Assembly: GCF_011516935.1 (NCBI RefSeq)
Contig: NZ_WOTF01000003.1
Span: forward strand, 186,001-250,000
Direction of reading: 5' to 3'
DNA length: 64,000 nucleotides
Source of the DNA: Acetobacter farinalis
GTDB lineage: Bacteria; Pseudomonadota; Alphaproteobacteria; Acetobacterales; Acetobacteraceae
This document shows, in pieces, positions 42,526 to 51,702 of this stretch. Under the pieces are notes generated by a model that saw only the letters and a list, made by a program, of their open reading frames with translations, was not told the DNA's origin and searched no databases. How positions within the stretch are numbered: the first letter of the stretch is position 1; each line of letters opens with the position of its first letter. The position numbers and the translations under genes were made by a program.

Positions 42526-45283
42526 TCTGCGGAATGGGCCGCAGGGTGAGAGCCCTGCCGCCCATCCTGCCAAAAGCCTCGGCGTGGCAGGTCAGCACAA
42601 GAATCTGGAACCGGGTGGCGGCATCAGCCAGCACATCGAACATCCGGTCCAGCCGCTGCGAGTCTGAAAAACCCAACGCATCGTCCAGCACCAGAATGGC
42701 GGGAGACTGGCGGGCATGCAGCAGTTCCGCAAAGCCCAGCCGCACCAGAACCGCAATCTGCTCGCGCGTGCCATCCGAAAGCCTTGCAAACTCTTCCTCT
42801 GTGCGCCGGGCCAGACCGGACAGGCCGAAACCGGTGTCCATCACCAGAGACGCACCGGGAAACACGGCTGAAAACGCAGGCTGCATGGTGCGTACCAGCG
42901 GCGCGAGGTAACGCTCTGTCTGCGTTTTTTCCGCCTCTGTCAGGGTTTGCTCAAGCAGGGCCAGCGCCGCCCGCTCCCGCTCATACCCCTCACACTCCAG
43001 CCTGAGCCGTGCGGCGGTGCGGCCTGCCTCGGCTATTTTTTCATCCAGCCCCTCGCCTTCGGCCACATGTACGCGGGTTTCCCGCTCCCGAATATCCTCC
43101 CGCAGGCGGGTGATAGCCACACGGGCACCCTCAAGCGCCTGCTCACGCCGCGCGATGCTGGCCTCCACCACGGAGAGCGGTTCCTCCGTCTCCCGTCCGG
43201 CCTTCAGGCTTTGCAGATGCGCTTCAGCCTGAGCCAGCGCGTGCCGGGTCTCAGCCGCACGGGTTGCCAGAGCCTCATCACTCTCACGCGCCTGACTGAC
43301 AGCCAGTTCACGCCCAACCTGATCCTGCGCCGCCTGCTTCTGCCTGAGCACGGCATCGGCCTTTTCCTGAAGAGCCAGCGCCGCGGCAAAAGCGGCCTGC
43401 TCCCTCCGCTCGCCCTGCCGTGCCTCTTCCGCCATGCGGGAGGCCCTGTCCTCCGCCTGTCCGGCCTGTTGCTGCATGCTGTGCAGAGCCGCGCCGGGCA
43501 CAGCGCCCTGCTCTGTGGCCCGCTCCTCTCCGGCCTCTTCCCCGGTTCCTGCTGCGTCCGGCCCCTCTTCCAAGGCCTCTTTTTGCAGAGACAGTCCTTC
43601 AGCCTGCTCCCGCAGGAGCGCAGCCTGTCGGTCGCTCAGCTCCTGCCGCAAGGTCGCCAAACCCGCGAACAGGGTGGCATCCTGCTCATCCCGCAGGGTG
43701 GGCAGAGACGCCACGAACGCCGCGCGGGCTTCCGCAACCCGCGTTTCCGCCTGTCGCCGTTCTTCAAACAGATGTTCCGCATGCTCGGCACTCTCGCAAC
43801 CAGCTGCCTGCAAGACCTCCTGCATCGTCCGGCGGGCGGCTGTTGCGGTGGCCAGAGCCTCATCCTGATCTGTCACAGCGGGCGTAATGCGGAATTGCCC
43901 GACACCCTCCACCACCAGATCCGCCGTATGGGTCAGAACGGTTTCCCCTTGCGGGCAAGGCACACCGTCAAGCCGCACCCGGCCTTCAGCCTCAGGCTGA
44001 AGGGCCACGCTCAGGCGCGTGGCGCGGGCATTCAGCGTGGCCTGTGCCGTTTCCTGATCTCGCACGGCTTTCCGCACCTGACGGATCAGCTTTTCATCCA
44101 CCCGCAAGGCCGCCAGAGTAGCGCGCGCCTGCTCCAGCCGCGCACACGCGGCTTCGGCCCGCTGTACCGCCAGCCGTTCCCGCTCAAGGGCCGCCTGCTG
44201 CTGCATCACGCTGGCCCGGCGCGCCAGCGCCAGCATGGCCTGCCGCGCGGCCTGATGCTGCTGCTCGGCCTGTTCTCGCCGCTGGCGGCTTTCCTCATAC
44301 CGCTGCCGGGCCAGTGTGGCACGCTCCGTGAGAGCCGCCAGATCATGCTGTGCCTCAGCGCACTCGCTTTCCAGCCTGCGCTTGCGGAGATGAGCTTCCT
44401 GCCGCCGTTCCTGTTCGTCCCGTATGCTGGAGTGGGTCTGGGTGAGGGTGGCAAGAGCGGCTCTGGCAGCCTGCTCCTCCGCATCCGCAACGCGCAGCCT
44501 GTCCCTCTGCTGCCGCAGCGCCTGAAGTCTGGCTTCATCCTGCGCCCGGCTTTGCGGATTTTCCTGCTCCTGCAACGCGCGCCGCGCCTGCTCCAGCGCC
44601 ACCAGATCTTCTTCCAGCGCAGCCCGCCGGTTTTCAAGCTCGCTCAGAGAGGCCTGTGCCTGTGCTTCCTGCTCCAGCGCCTGCCGGTATTTGCCGGTTG
44701 CCTTGCCCGTGCTGGCTGTCTGCAACAGCAGAAGGCGCTCCCGCACACGGCTGAGCACGGCGCTGGCCGCGGCCCCGCCGGTGGCATCCTCCACGCCCTG
44801 TTCCAGACAGCCGCGCAGGGTATCCTGCCCAGTCTGGTTCAGAACGGGCTGCGCAAAACTTTCGCCCTGCCCCACCAGAAGCGCGTTCCACAGCCCGGCG
44901 GCTTCCCCTTTCCCGATATCTTCCAGCCCCAGCACGCCGCGCAGGGCTTCTTCCGCCTGATCGCCCTCAAAGCGTTCAGGCCCCAGTATGAGGCGGGTAA
45001 AGGGTTTGGAGAGAAACTGTTTTTCCAGATGGCACTCCATCCCCTTCCACGTAAAGGAGAGGGCGATGTGCGGTGCCCCGCCGCCATAGGGCTGAAGCTC
45101 CTTCACGGGTCTGGCTTTGGAGCTGGTACGGACCATCAGCGCTGCTTTCAGCGCGGTCAGCAGGGTGGATTTTCCGGCCTCATTGGGGGCCGCCAGCACA
45201 TTCAGCCCCGGCCCCAGCCCGTCCAGCCGCACCGGGGCGGCAAAGCGCCGCACACCTTCAATCTGCAAATCGGTAAGGATCAT
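42509..45283 (-). CDS. SMC-like ATPase of DNA repair (YhaN/SbcC type)
   Basis: A 924-residue protein. The N-terminal Walker A is APNEAGKSTLL (about 32-42). A long Gln/Glu/Ala-rich coiled coil occupies roughly 170-760. The C-terminal half-domain has a signature-like LSDGTREQIAVLVRLG and Walker B with D-loop ILVLDDALGFSD. Such proteins pair with a metallophosphoesterase to process DNA ends. The partner gene is directly upstream. The two overlap by ATGA. No zinc hook CxxC was noticed. Confidence 0.85.
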   Translation of the reverse strand: MILTDLQIEGVRRFAAPVRLDGLGPGLNVLAAPNEAGKSTLLTALKAALMVRTSSKARPVKELQPYGGGAPHIALSFTWKGMECHLEKQFLSKPFTRLILGPERFEGDQAEEALRGVLGLEDIGKGEAAGLWNALLVGQGESFAQPVLNQTGQDTLRGCLEQGVEDATGGAAASAVLSRVRERLLLLQTASTGKATGKYRQALEQEAQAQASLSELENRRAALEEDLVALEQARRALQEQENPQSRAQDEARLQALRQQRDRLRVADAEEQAARAALATLTQTHSSIRDEQERRQEAHLRKRRLESECAEAQHDLAALTERATLARQRYEESRQRREQAEQQHQAARQAMLALARRASVMQQQAALERERLAVQRAEAACARLEQARATLAALRVDEKLIRQVRKAVRDQETAQATLNARATRLSVALQPEAEGRVRLDGVPCPQGETVLTHTADLVVEGVGQFRITPAVTDQDEALATATAARRTMQEVLQAAGCESAEHAEHLFEERRQAETRVAEARAAFVASLPTLRDEQDATLFAGLATLRQELSDRQAALLREQAEGLSLQKEALEEGPDAAGTGEEAGEERATEQGAVPGAALHSMQQQAGQAEDRASRMAEEARQGERREQAAFAAALALQEKADAVLRQKQAAQDQVGRELAVSQARESDEALATRAAETRHALAQAEAHLQSLKAGRETEEPLSVVEASIARREQALEGARVAITRLREDIRERETRVHVAEGEGLDEKIAEAGRTAARLRLECEGYERERAALALLEQTLTEAEKTQTERYLAPLVRTMQPAFSAVFPGASLVMDTGFGLSGLARRTEEEFARLSDGTREQIAVLVRLGFAELLHARQSPAILVLDDALGFSDSQRLDRMFDVLADAATRFQILVLTCHAEAFGRMGGRALTLRPIPQITERR

Positions 45284-46425
45284 GCCGCTGGCACCCCCAT
45301 CTCCTGCCAGAACAGAAACAACCGTTGCAGGGCATCAGCCGCAAGCTGCCCCGCCTCCCCTCCGGCCTGCGCGCGGCTCAGCAACTGTTCCGCCGCCGCC
45401 CGCACGGCACCGCCCGGCCCGAACCGGTCCAGATCCTCCAGCCCGGCTGACAGATGCGGAGCACCCGTCAGACGCAGGCAGGCCACGGCCCCGCTCAACT
45501 GCGTGAGCACTTCACGTTCATAAACCGCCATATCCTCAACGCAGAGCAGGCCGGACACCGCAAGCCACACCAGCACAGACCCCGGATTATCCGGCTCAAT
45601 ACTGCGGATGCGGGCGTCCAGCGCCAGAATATCCTGCCGGGAGGTCAACACCACATCGTCCAGCTTTTTCCAGATATAGCGCCCTGTCCTGTGGCGGGTG
45701 ATCACGGGGTCCGCCTGTGCGCCCCGCAGCGTGATAACCAGTGCCTCACCCCCGCCGCCGCCACCGGTTGTGAAACGGTCTGTCTCCGGTGTGCCGGAAT
45801 AGGCTGTGCGGGCATCAATCTGGCAAAAACCGTGCCAGTCCCCCAGCCCCAGATACGCCAACCCGGCCCGCTTGGCCCGGTCGGGCGCCACGGGGTTATG
45901 TTCAGCCTCGGCCTCTCCCCCAAATCCGGTGACGGAGCCGTGGGCCAGACCAATCCGCAGGGCATCAGGCGGTGTTTCGGCCTCATCCATCCAGCCTGTA
46001 AGATCAGTCAGAACATGGCGGCGCTTGAGCACGGCAGGCAGAAGCCAGGCGTTATGCGCCGCATCAATCAGCACCGCCCCAGGCTCCCGATGCACCGTGA
46101 CATTCTCCGGCAGCCCGCCCCGCGCCAGCCGCGCCCAGACACCTTCCGGCTGGTCGGCATCATGATTGCCAGGGATCAGATGCCACTGGATATCCGGAAA
46201 CTGGCGCATCCGCTCGACAGGCTGATGCAGGGTACGTTCCGAGGGGGTTTCATGCTCATACACATCCCCCGCCACCAGCACATGCGCGGCCCCTTCCTGC
46301 CGGGCCAGCAGCCCCAGCTGCCGGATAACGTCCAGACGCGCCACCTGTAGCGCCCCGAGCGTATCATCATTCACAAAACGGAAAGTCCGCCCGATCTGCC
46401 AGTCTGAAGTGTGAATAAATTTCAT
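45280..46425 (-). CDS. SbcD-like metallophosphoesterase (DNA repair nuclease)
   Basis: A 381-residue calcineurin-like phosphoesterase. Metal-ligand motifs in order: SDWQIGR, AGDVYEHE, IPGNHDAD, LAHGSV and GLGDWHG. Together with the SMC-like ATPase downstream it should form an Mre11/Rad50- or YhaO/YhaN-type nuclease acting on DNA ends or hairpins. The stop overlaps the next start as ATGA, so synthesis is coupled. It is divergent from the FUSC gene with 257 bp between. Confidence 0.87.
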   Translation of the reverse strand: MKFIHTSDWQIGRTFRFVNDDTLGALQVARLDVIRQLGLLARQEGAAHVLVAGDVYEHETPSERTLHQPVERMRQFPDIQWHLIPGNHDADQPEGVWARLARGGLPENVTVHREPGAVLIDAAHNAWLLPAVLKRRHVLTDLTGWMDEAETPPDALRIGLAHGSVTGFGGEAEAEHNPVAPDRAKRAGLAYLGLGDWHGFCQIDARTAYSGTPETDRFTTGGGGGGEALVITLRGAQADPVITRHRTGRYIWKKLDDVVLTSRQDILALDARIRSIEPDNPGSVLVWLAVSGLLCVEDMAVYEREVLTQLSGAVACLRLTGAPHLSAGLEDLDRFGPGGAVRAAAEQLLSRAQAGGEAGQLAADALQRLFLFWQEMGVPAA

Positions 46426-46682
46426 GAATGCCGCAGTGCTGTAAGGGGGCGCTTAATTCAGCACATCCTGCCGTGGCATCATACCCTGAAGCCCGCAAAC
46501 GCCAGCCTTTTCTGCGGATCATGCAGGCATGCGAAAGTCCAACGCGTTTACTGCAATGCCGCCCAGCGCGCGAAACATCACCCGCTTTATTATATTTTAT
46601 TTTAATAGACAGATCAGTTTAAGGATTCGGGCTTGGGTGAACCCGTTTCTGAAGCCGTCAAGCAAGCCTCCACGCGGCAAGG

Positions 46683-48779
46683 ATGAGGGAGAGGATGAGT
46701 TTCAACACCCCCGCCGCTTCTCCCGCCAGCTTCTGGAAAGGGCTGATCCCTTCCCTGCCTGCGTCCCTTTTCCCGCCCGGCTGGTTTCTGTTCTGCCTGC
46801 GCACATGGCTTTCCGCCGTGCTGGCGCTGGCCACCGCGTTCTGGTTGCAACTCTCCTCCCCCGGGTCCGCCGCCGTAACCGTGATGATTCTGGCCCAGCC
46901 CCTGCGCGGACAGGTTCTCTCCAAGGCGGTCTACCGGTTGGTTGGCACGCTGGTGGGGGCGTTTGTCGCCCTGTTTCTCACTGCCTGCTTCAATCAGGAC
47001 CGTGTGGTGTTTCTGGGGGGTGTCGGGCTGTGGCTGACGCTGTGCACCATTATCGGCACGCTGGAGAAAGACTTCCGCGCCTATGCCGCCATGCTCTCGG
47101 GCTACACCGTTGCCATTGTCGGCATCAGTTGCATTGATAGTCCCGGCGCTGTTTTTGATGTCACGGTCAACCGCGTTTCTTCCATTGTTGTCGGTATTGC
47201 CGCCACCGCCGCGGTGAATGACATTTTCGGCTCGCCCACCGCGTGGGAAAAACTGGCCACCAACCTGCACCGTGTTGCCGGTATGGTGCAGCGCATCAGC
47301 CGCGATGCCATAGCCGGACACGGCATTCCGGATGACAGAGCCTGTGCCGGACTGGCCGGGGAGATTATTGCCCTCACCTCTCAGGTTTCCTACGCCAGAA
47401 CAGAGCTGCCCGATGCACGCGTGAGGCTGGCCGGGGCACGCTCGGCCATGGTGGCGCTGCTGGAAATGCTCAGTTGCAGCCGCGCCATCGCCTCCGTGTT
47501 GCGTCAGGGGGATGTTTCCGGCCCGGTGCTCGCCCGGATCCGCACCACCTTTGGAGAGGGCACAACCGTGGCCTCCCCCCGGCAGGTTGTGCAGGATATG
47601 GAAGATCTGGCGCGGGAAGCTCACGCGATGGAGCCGGGGCGTGGCCCCACACTGGATGAAGCCTGGCTGATCGAGCGCACCATGGCCCTGCATTCCGATG
47701 CCCGCTGGGCTACTGACGGCATTGATGCCTTTGAAAACGGCAAACGCGCCCGCACACAGGCTCCTGAACTGAAAATCGAGCAGCATCACGATGTGATCGC
47801 CGCCCTGCTGGCTGGCCTGCGCACCCTCACCGGTTTTACGGTGGCGGCAGGGCTTTGCATTATTTCGGATATTCCCTCGACCTACATCGCCCTCTCGCAG
47901 GTCGCGGTAATTCTTACACTGGCCGCCTCCACCTATAATGCGCGCGGGTTTGGCATGGGCGCGCTGATCGGCACGCCCCTGGCCATTGCTGTGGCGGCGG
48001 TGCTGAATTTTGGCATTCTGCCCAAAGGTGCGGATATGCCGTTTCTCGCCATGGCGGTTATCCCGGTTATTTTCGGCGGCTGCCTGCTGCTGCTGAACCC
48101 CAGAACCGCAACAGTCGGCTTTAATGCCGGGGTGTTCTTCTTCGTGATTCTGGGTGTGGCCAATGCACAGAATTACGAGCCCTCAGCCTTTATCGACCGG
48201 AATGTGCTGTATCTCTTCGCCGCGGTGATCATTTTCATCTCGCTGGTGTTGCTGCTGCCCCCTTCCGCCAGCCGCCGCCGCTTTCGCGTTGCGATCACCA
48301 TCGGGCATGATCTGCGCCTTCAGCTTGAAGGCCACGGGGAGCAGGCAGGCTCCGCGCTGATCAGCCGCCATTATGACCGGCTGTGCAAAATTCTCGACTG
48401 GAACCACTATCTGCCGGACAGTCTGGCGAAAATCCGCGTTTTCAACCGTCTTTCAAGTCTGGATGAGCTGAATGTGGAACTGGCCCGCGCACGCCGCCAT
48501 CTGCAACGCGCCGCCACTATTCCCGCCATCCGGCCCGATGCGGAGGCCGCCTTCCGCGCAACGGTGGTCTATAATGCCGATGCCGCCCTGTTCCGCATGC
48601 GGCGGCAGGCCCGCATCCTGCTGGATAAAGCCATCACCCTGCCACACGGTGAAATGGCGACAGCGCTCGCGGCGATATCCGGCATGGTCGGGGCCATCCG
48701 GCTGCTTGAGCATAATCGCTCCGCTCTTAAACTGTATGACATCATCCCGCTGCCAGATCAGCAATGGAAGGCGTTCTGA
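46683..48779 (+). CDS. FUSC-family efflux protein (AaeB-like)
   Basis: A 698-residue inner-membrane protein. Two hydrophobic blocks of several helices each (about 30-190 and 365-530) flank cytoplasmic regions, as in PET-family aromatic-acid exporters such as AaeB. SVLALATAFWLQLSSPGSAAVTVMILAQP-type residues mark the FUSC domain. With the following DUF1656 and HlyD genes it forms a three-gene efflux operon. Substrate unknown; aromatic or other organic acids are plausible. Start ATG 46683 or 46695. Confidence 0.85.
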   Translation: MRERMSFNTPAASPASFWKGLIPSLPASLFPPGWFLFCLRTWLSAVLALATAFWLQLSSPGSAAVTVMILAQPLRGQVLSKAVYRLVGTLVGAFVALFLTACFNQDRVVFLGGVGLWLTLCTIIGTLEKDFRAYAAMLSGYTVAIVGISCIDSPGAVFDVTVNRVSSIVVGIAATAAVNDIFGSPTAWEKLATNLHRVAGMVQRISRDAIAGHGIPDDRACAGLAGEIIALTSQVSYARTELPDARVRLAGARSAMVALLEMLSCSRAIASVLRQGDVSGPVLARIRTTFGEGTTVASPRQVVQDMEDLAREAHAMEPGRGPTLDEAWLIERTMALHSDARWATDGIDAFENGKRARTQAPELKIEQHHDVIAALLAGLRTLTGFTVAAGLCIISDIPSTYIALSQVAVILTLAASTYNARGFGMGALIGTPLAIAVAAVLNFGILPKGADMPFLAMAVIPVIFGGCLLLLNPRTATVGFNAGVFFFVILGVANAQNYEPSAFIDRNVLYLFAAVIIFISLVLLLPPSASRRRFRVAITIGHDLRLQLEGHGEQAGSALISRHYDRLCKILDWNHYLPDSLAKIRVFNRLSSLDELNVELARARRHLQRAATIPAIRPDAEAAFRATVVYNADAALFRMRRQARILLDKAITLPHGEMATALAAISGMVGAIRLLEHNRSALKLYDIIPLPDQQWKAF

Positions 48780-48781
48780 AC

Positions 48782-48982
48782 ATGGACCTTCACGCTGTTC
48801 TGGATATCGATGGCCTGCTGGTATCCTCCTTTGTCGTGCATGCCGGTCTGGCTGTTGTCACGCTGCTGATACTGAACCCCATTCTGGCAAAAATCGGCGC
48901 CCGACGGGTGATCTGGAACCTGCCGCTGGCTGAATTCGGGCTGCTTGTCTGCCTGATCGGCCTTTATACCCTTCTCTTGTAA
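48782..48982 (+). CDS. DUF1656 small membrane protein (AaeX-like)
   Basis: A 66-residue protein with two hydrophobic segments (SSFVVHAGLAVVTLLIL and FGLLVCLIGLYTLLL). It has the DUF1656/AaeX pattern and sits between FUSC and HlyD genes, as in aaeXAB-type operons. It starts 2 bp after the FUSC stop, with AAGG upstream inside the FUSC gene. Confidence 0.83.
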   Translation: MDLHAVLDIDGLLVSSFVVHAGLAVVTLLILNPILAKIGARRVIWNLPLAEFGLLVCLIGLYTLLL

Positions 48983-48997
48983 AAGGATTGCCCAGCC

Positions 48998-49960
48998 GTG
49001 TTTGAACGCGCCCGCCGCGCCCTGCAATTTGTCACGACGGGAACCATTCTCGCCATTGCCGCTGTGGTCGGCCTGATCCTGTGGGACTATTACACCGCCG
49101 CACCCTGGACCAGAAACGGGCAGGTGCGCGTTCAGGTGGCCGATATTGCCCCGCGCGTTTCCGGGCAGATCATCTCGGTTCTGGTGAAGGACAACCAGTT
49201 CGTTCACGCCGGGGATGTTCTCTATGAGATCGACCCGTTCGATTTCAAGGTGGCCGTGGCCTCTGCCACAGCCCGTGTGAACGAACGTCAGGCCGACATG
49301 CAACTGAAAACCACGCAGGAAAGCCGCCGCAACAAGCTGACGGAAGTTGCGGCCTCCCGCGAGGAAAAGCAGGTCTATCAGGCCACGGCGGACATGGCCA
49401 AAGCCCAGTATGGGGATGCCATGGCCGCACTCGCCCAGGCAAAAATCAATCTGGACCGCACAAAGGTGCGCAGCAGCGTGACTGGCTATGTGACCAACCT
49501 GATCATGCGGGTGGGAGATTACGCCGCCGCCGCCAAACCCAATATCCGGGTGATTGATGCCTCTTCCTACTGGGTGGATGGCTATTTTGAGGAAACAAAA
49601 ATCCGTTCCATCCATGTGGGAGACCGGGTGCGGATGGACCTGATGGGCTTCCGGGAGCCCATGTGGGGGCATGTCATCAGCATCACACGCGGTATTGCGA
49701 CACCAAACGCCACGCCCTCCACACAGGGCCTGCCCTCAGTTGACCCGGTCTACACCTGGGTGCGTCTCGCCCAGCGCATTCCGGTGCGCGTGCATATCGA
49801 CAGTATCCCGCCCGGAACCCAGATTGCCGCCGGAATGACCACCACGGTCACCATTGTCGGCAGCAAGGGCAAACGCGCCCACGATACGCTGGCCGAAACC
49901 TTTGACCGCCTGCACGATGCCCTGATGGGGGGCGCGGGCGGCAGTGGCCCGCGTAACTGA
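48998..49960 (+). CDS. HlyD-family periplasmic adaptor protein (AaeA-like)
   Basis: A 320-residue membrane-fusion protein. One N-terminal membrane helix (TTGTILAIAAVVGLILWDYY), a lipoyl/barrel region (VRVQVADIAPRVSGQI...VLYEIDPFDF), a coiled coil (about 95-150) and the beta-barrel D-rich segment (SYWVDGYFEETKI). It bridges the FUSC pump to an outer-membrane channel. The start is GTG at 48998. Its last 225 bp are overlapped on the other strand by another gene frame. Confidence 0.87.
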   Translation: MFERARRALQFVTTGTILAIAAVVGLILWDYYTAAPWTRNGQVRVQVADIAPRVSGQIISVLVKDNQFVHAGDVLYEIDPFDFKVAVASATARVNERQADMQLKTTQESRRNKLTEVAASREEKQVYQATADMAKAQYGDAMAALAQAKINLDRTKVRSSVTGYVTNLIMRVGDYAAAAKPNIRVIDASSYWVDGYFEETKIRSIHVGDRVRMDLMGFREPMWGHVISITRGIATPNATPSTQGLPSVDPVYTWVRLAQRIPVRVHIDSIPPGTQIAAGMTTTVTIVGSKGKRAHDTLAETFDRLHDALMGGAGGSGPRN

Positions 49961-50581
49961 GGCCCGGTCCGGATGCGGCACCGCCAGAGCGGCCTCCAGC
50001 ACCCTGTTCCACACAGGCGAGAACTGGTCCGCATGCGCGTAGGGCGCAAAGCGGTCCAGATATCCCGCCAGATAAGACTGTTCCGGCATGACATGCCCGA
50101 TCAGGGCCGGGTCCTGCGTATGGCGCACAACCAGCAGGCGTGCGGGGCCATGCCGCGCGATGGCCTGAGCCAGTTGCTCCGCTCCCTCGTGTGACACGTT
50201 CTCATTGCGTTTGTAGACGAGAATGACCGACGGATCGGCCAGACGGCGGAAGAATTTTTCGACCAGATAGTCGATCTTTTCCTTCTCGGATTTATGGATT
50301 TCACGCCGACGCGCCTCAGGCTCCACCCATTGGCGGTCTTTGGAATGGATTGCCGTGTGAAAATAAAGGCCATATCGGGAATCCAGAAGCATATCTTCTG
50401 AATATGGTGAAAGATTTTCAAACAAATAGAGACTATCGAAGCGACTCTTCAACCCTTCCGCGAGGGATGTCTCAGAAGAACGAACCCATCTCAGCAGGCC
50501 ACCACTTTCATCACTATGAGATCTTTTTACAAATCCGAACTCACAGCTATCACCAATATTCTCAAATCGTTCTGTATTCAT
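49736..50581 (-). CDS. Probable 3'-truncated gene, DUF1796-like N-terminus
   Basis: A 281-codon frame. The N-terminus ERFENIGDSCEFGFVKRSH followed by GGLLRW resembles proteins in Acetobacteraceae that carry a DUF1796 (papain-like cysteine peptidase-like) module. VILVYKRNENVSHEGAEQLA follows. Only residues 1 to about 207 lie outside hlyD. The last 74 codons are the antisense of hlyD and look unlike protein (Gly/His/Arg-rich). The natural 3' end has probably been lost by a deletion, leaving a frame that stops by chance. Lower GC at its 5' end fits an accessory gene. Confidence 0.55.
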   Translation of the reverse strand: MNTERFENIGDSCEFGFVKRSHSDESGGLLRWVRSSETSLAEGLKSRFDSLYLFENLSPYSEDMLLDSRYGLYFHTAIHSKDRQWVEPEARRREIHKSEKEKIDYLVEKFFRRLADPSVILVYKRNENVSHEGAEQLAQAIARHGPARLLVVRHTQDPALIGHVMPEQSYLAGYLDRFAPYAHADQFSPVWNRVLEAALAVPHPDRASVTRATAARAPHQGIVQAVKGFGQRIVGAFALAADNGDRGGHSGGNLGSGRDTVDMHAHRNALGETHPGVDRVN

Positions 50582-50743
50582 ATAATTTTTCCTGAAAAAT
50601 TATTTTTTACTTATACATGCCCTCTTCACCCTTGCACCATCATGAAAAAGAGGCATTCCGTGGCAAATGTCTTTCTGGTGTCCTGTCACTGGCTGCTGTC
50701 TTGTAACTGGACGCCTCCGCAGCCTGCTGGCACACAGAATCCC

Positions 50744-51544
50744 ATGTCTGGAAAAAACCTTCCCTTCTCCCGCGCCCTGCTGGCCGGGCTTTGCCTGGCG
50801 CTTCCACTGTGCATCGCCCCTGCACGCGCAGCCCCGCCTGTAAAAGGCCCGGGGCTGATGGTGCGCACGCCCTGCCTGCAAAGCCTGCATATCGTCAGCA
50901 AGGCCGGTCAGGCTGAGCCTGTGCATCTTGAGCCCGGCTTTCCGGCGGACATTACCCGCGCCATCGCGCCGGATGGCACCATCACGCTTGCGCAGAAAAA
51001 CTGCTCACGGCGCGGCAGCCTGACGGTTTCCACCCGGCCCGACATACCCCTGACCATTGAGGATGCAGGCAGCACCAACATCGTGGTGGAGGACCGCACG
51101 GGAACCGTGTTCATCCATGCGGGCAGTGGCACACTTGCACTGGGCCGCACCGGAGAACTGGGCCTTGTTTCCCAATCTTCCGGCCCCATCACCATTTCCA
51201 CACTCTCTGACTCCGCCCGCATCCGCTCCGAGCAGAGTGCGCCCGTCACCATCACGCGCATCAATGCCCCAGCTCTGGCTCTGTATCTGGGCGGGAGCGC
51301 CAGCTTTACCGCAGGGTCCGGCCAGCTTCAGGCGCTGGAGATTACCTCCCGAAGCACGGGGAACGCGGTTTTTCATGGTGTGACAGATGTTGGCCTGTTC
51401 CATGTTGAACAAAGCGGTGCGATCAGTGTTGACAAAGTCACAGGCGCACTGGCAACGGAACGAGACGGAAGCGGAAAGATTATCAGTGATGCCGCCGCCC
51501 CGGCGCCACGCACGCATGCAGACAAGGTTAACGTCCTGCCGTAA
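50744..51544 (+). CDS. Exported beta-repeat protein (DUF2807-like)
   Basis: A 266-residue protein. A signal peptide ends near residue 29 (LCIAPARAAPP). The rest is a run of short beta-strand repeats (LTIEDAGSTNIVVEDRTG, IHAGSGTLALG, ITISTLSDSARI) similar to the DUF2807/GIN adhesin-head beta-helix fold. It probably acts in the periplasm or at the cell surface; function unknown. An open frame extends upstream to 50516, but ATG 50744 is directly followed by the signal peptide. Confidence 0.7.
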   Translation: MSGKNLPFSRALLAGLCLALPLCIAPARAAPPVKGPGLMVRTPCLQSLHIVSKAGQAEPVHLEPGFPADITRAIAPDGTITLAQKNCSRRGSLTVSTRPDIPLTIEDAGSTNIVVEDRTGTVFIHAGSGTLALGRTGELGLVSQSSGPITISTLSDSARIRSEQSAPVTITRINAPALALYLGGSASFTAGSGQLQALEITSRSTGNAVFHGVTDVGLFHVEQSGAISVDKVTGALATERDGSGKIISDAAAPAPRTHADKVNVLP

Positions 51545-51702
51545 GGCACGGCCTGCCTTTCCTGCCCTCGGGCACGGTGGTTTCAGGGGGCCTGCATCTC
51601 AGGCCGGTTGGCTGAACCGGATATCAATCTTTTGATGCTTTGCTGAACAGCCGGCTGGCCGCCTCGGCCGACCGCCACCATCATGGTTAAGGAAGACCGA
51701 CT

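Noticed and set aside
42947-45523. An 858-codon open frame on the plus strand
   Set aside because: It lies exactly antisense to the SMC-like ATPase and has Leu/Arg/Pro/Gln-rich composition without domains. Long antisense frames are common in high-GC DNA.
46529-47137. A 202-codon open frame overlapping the FUSC gene
   Set aside because: The FUSC gene in another frame has strong membrane-protein features. This one is a shadow.
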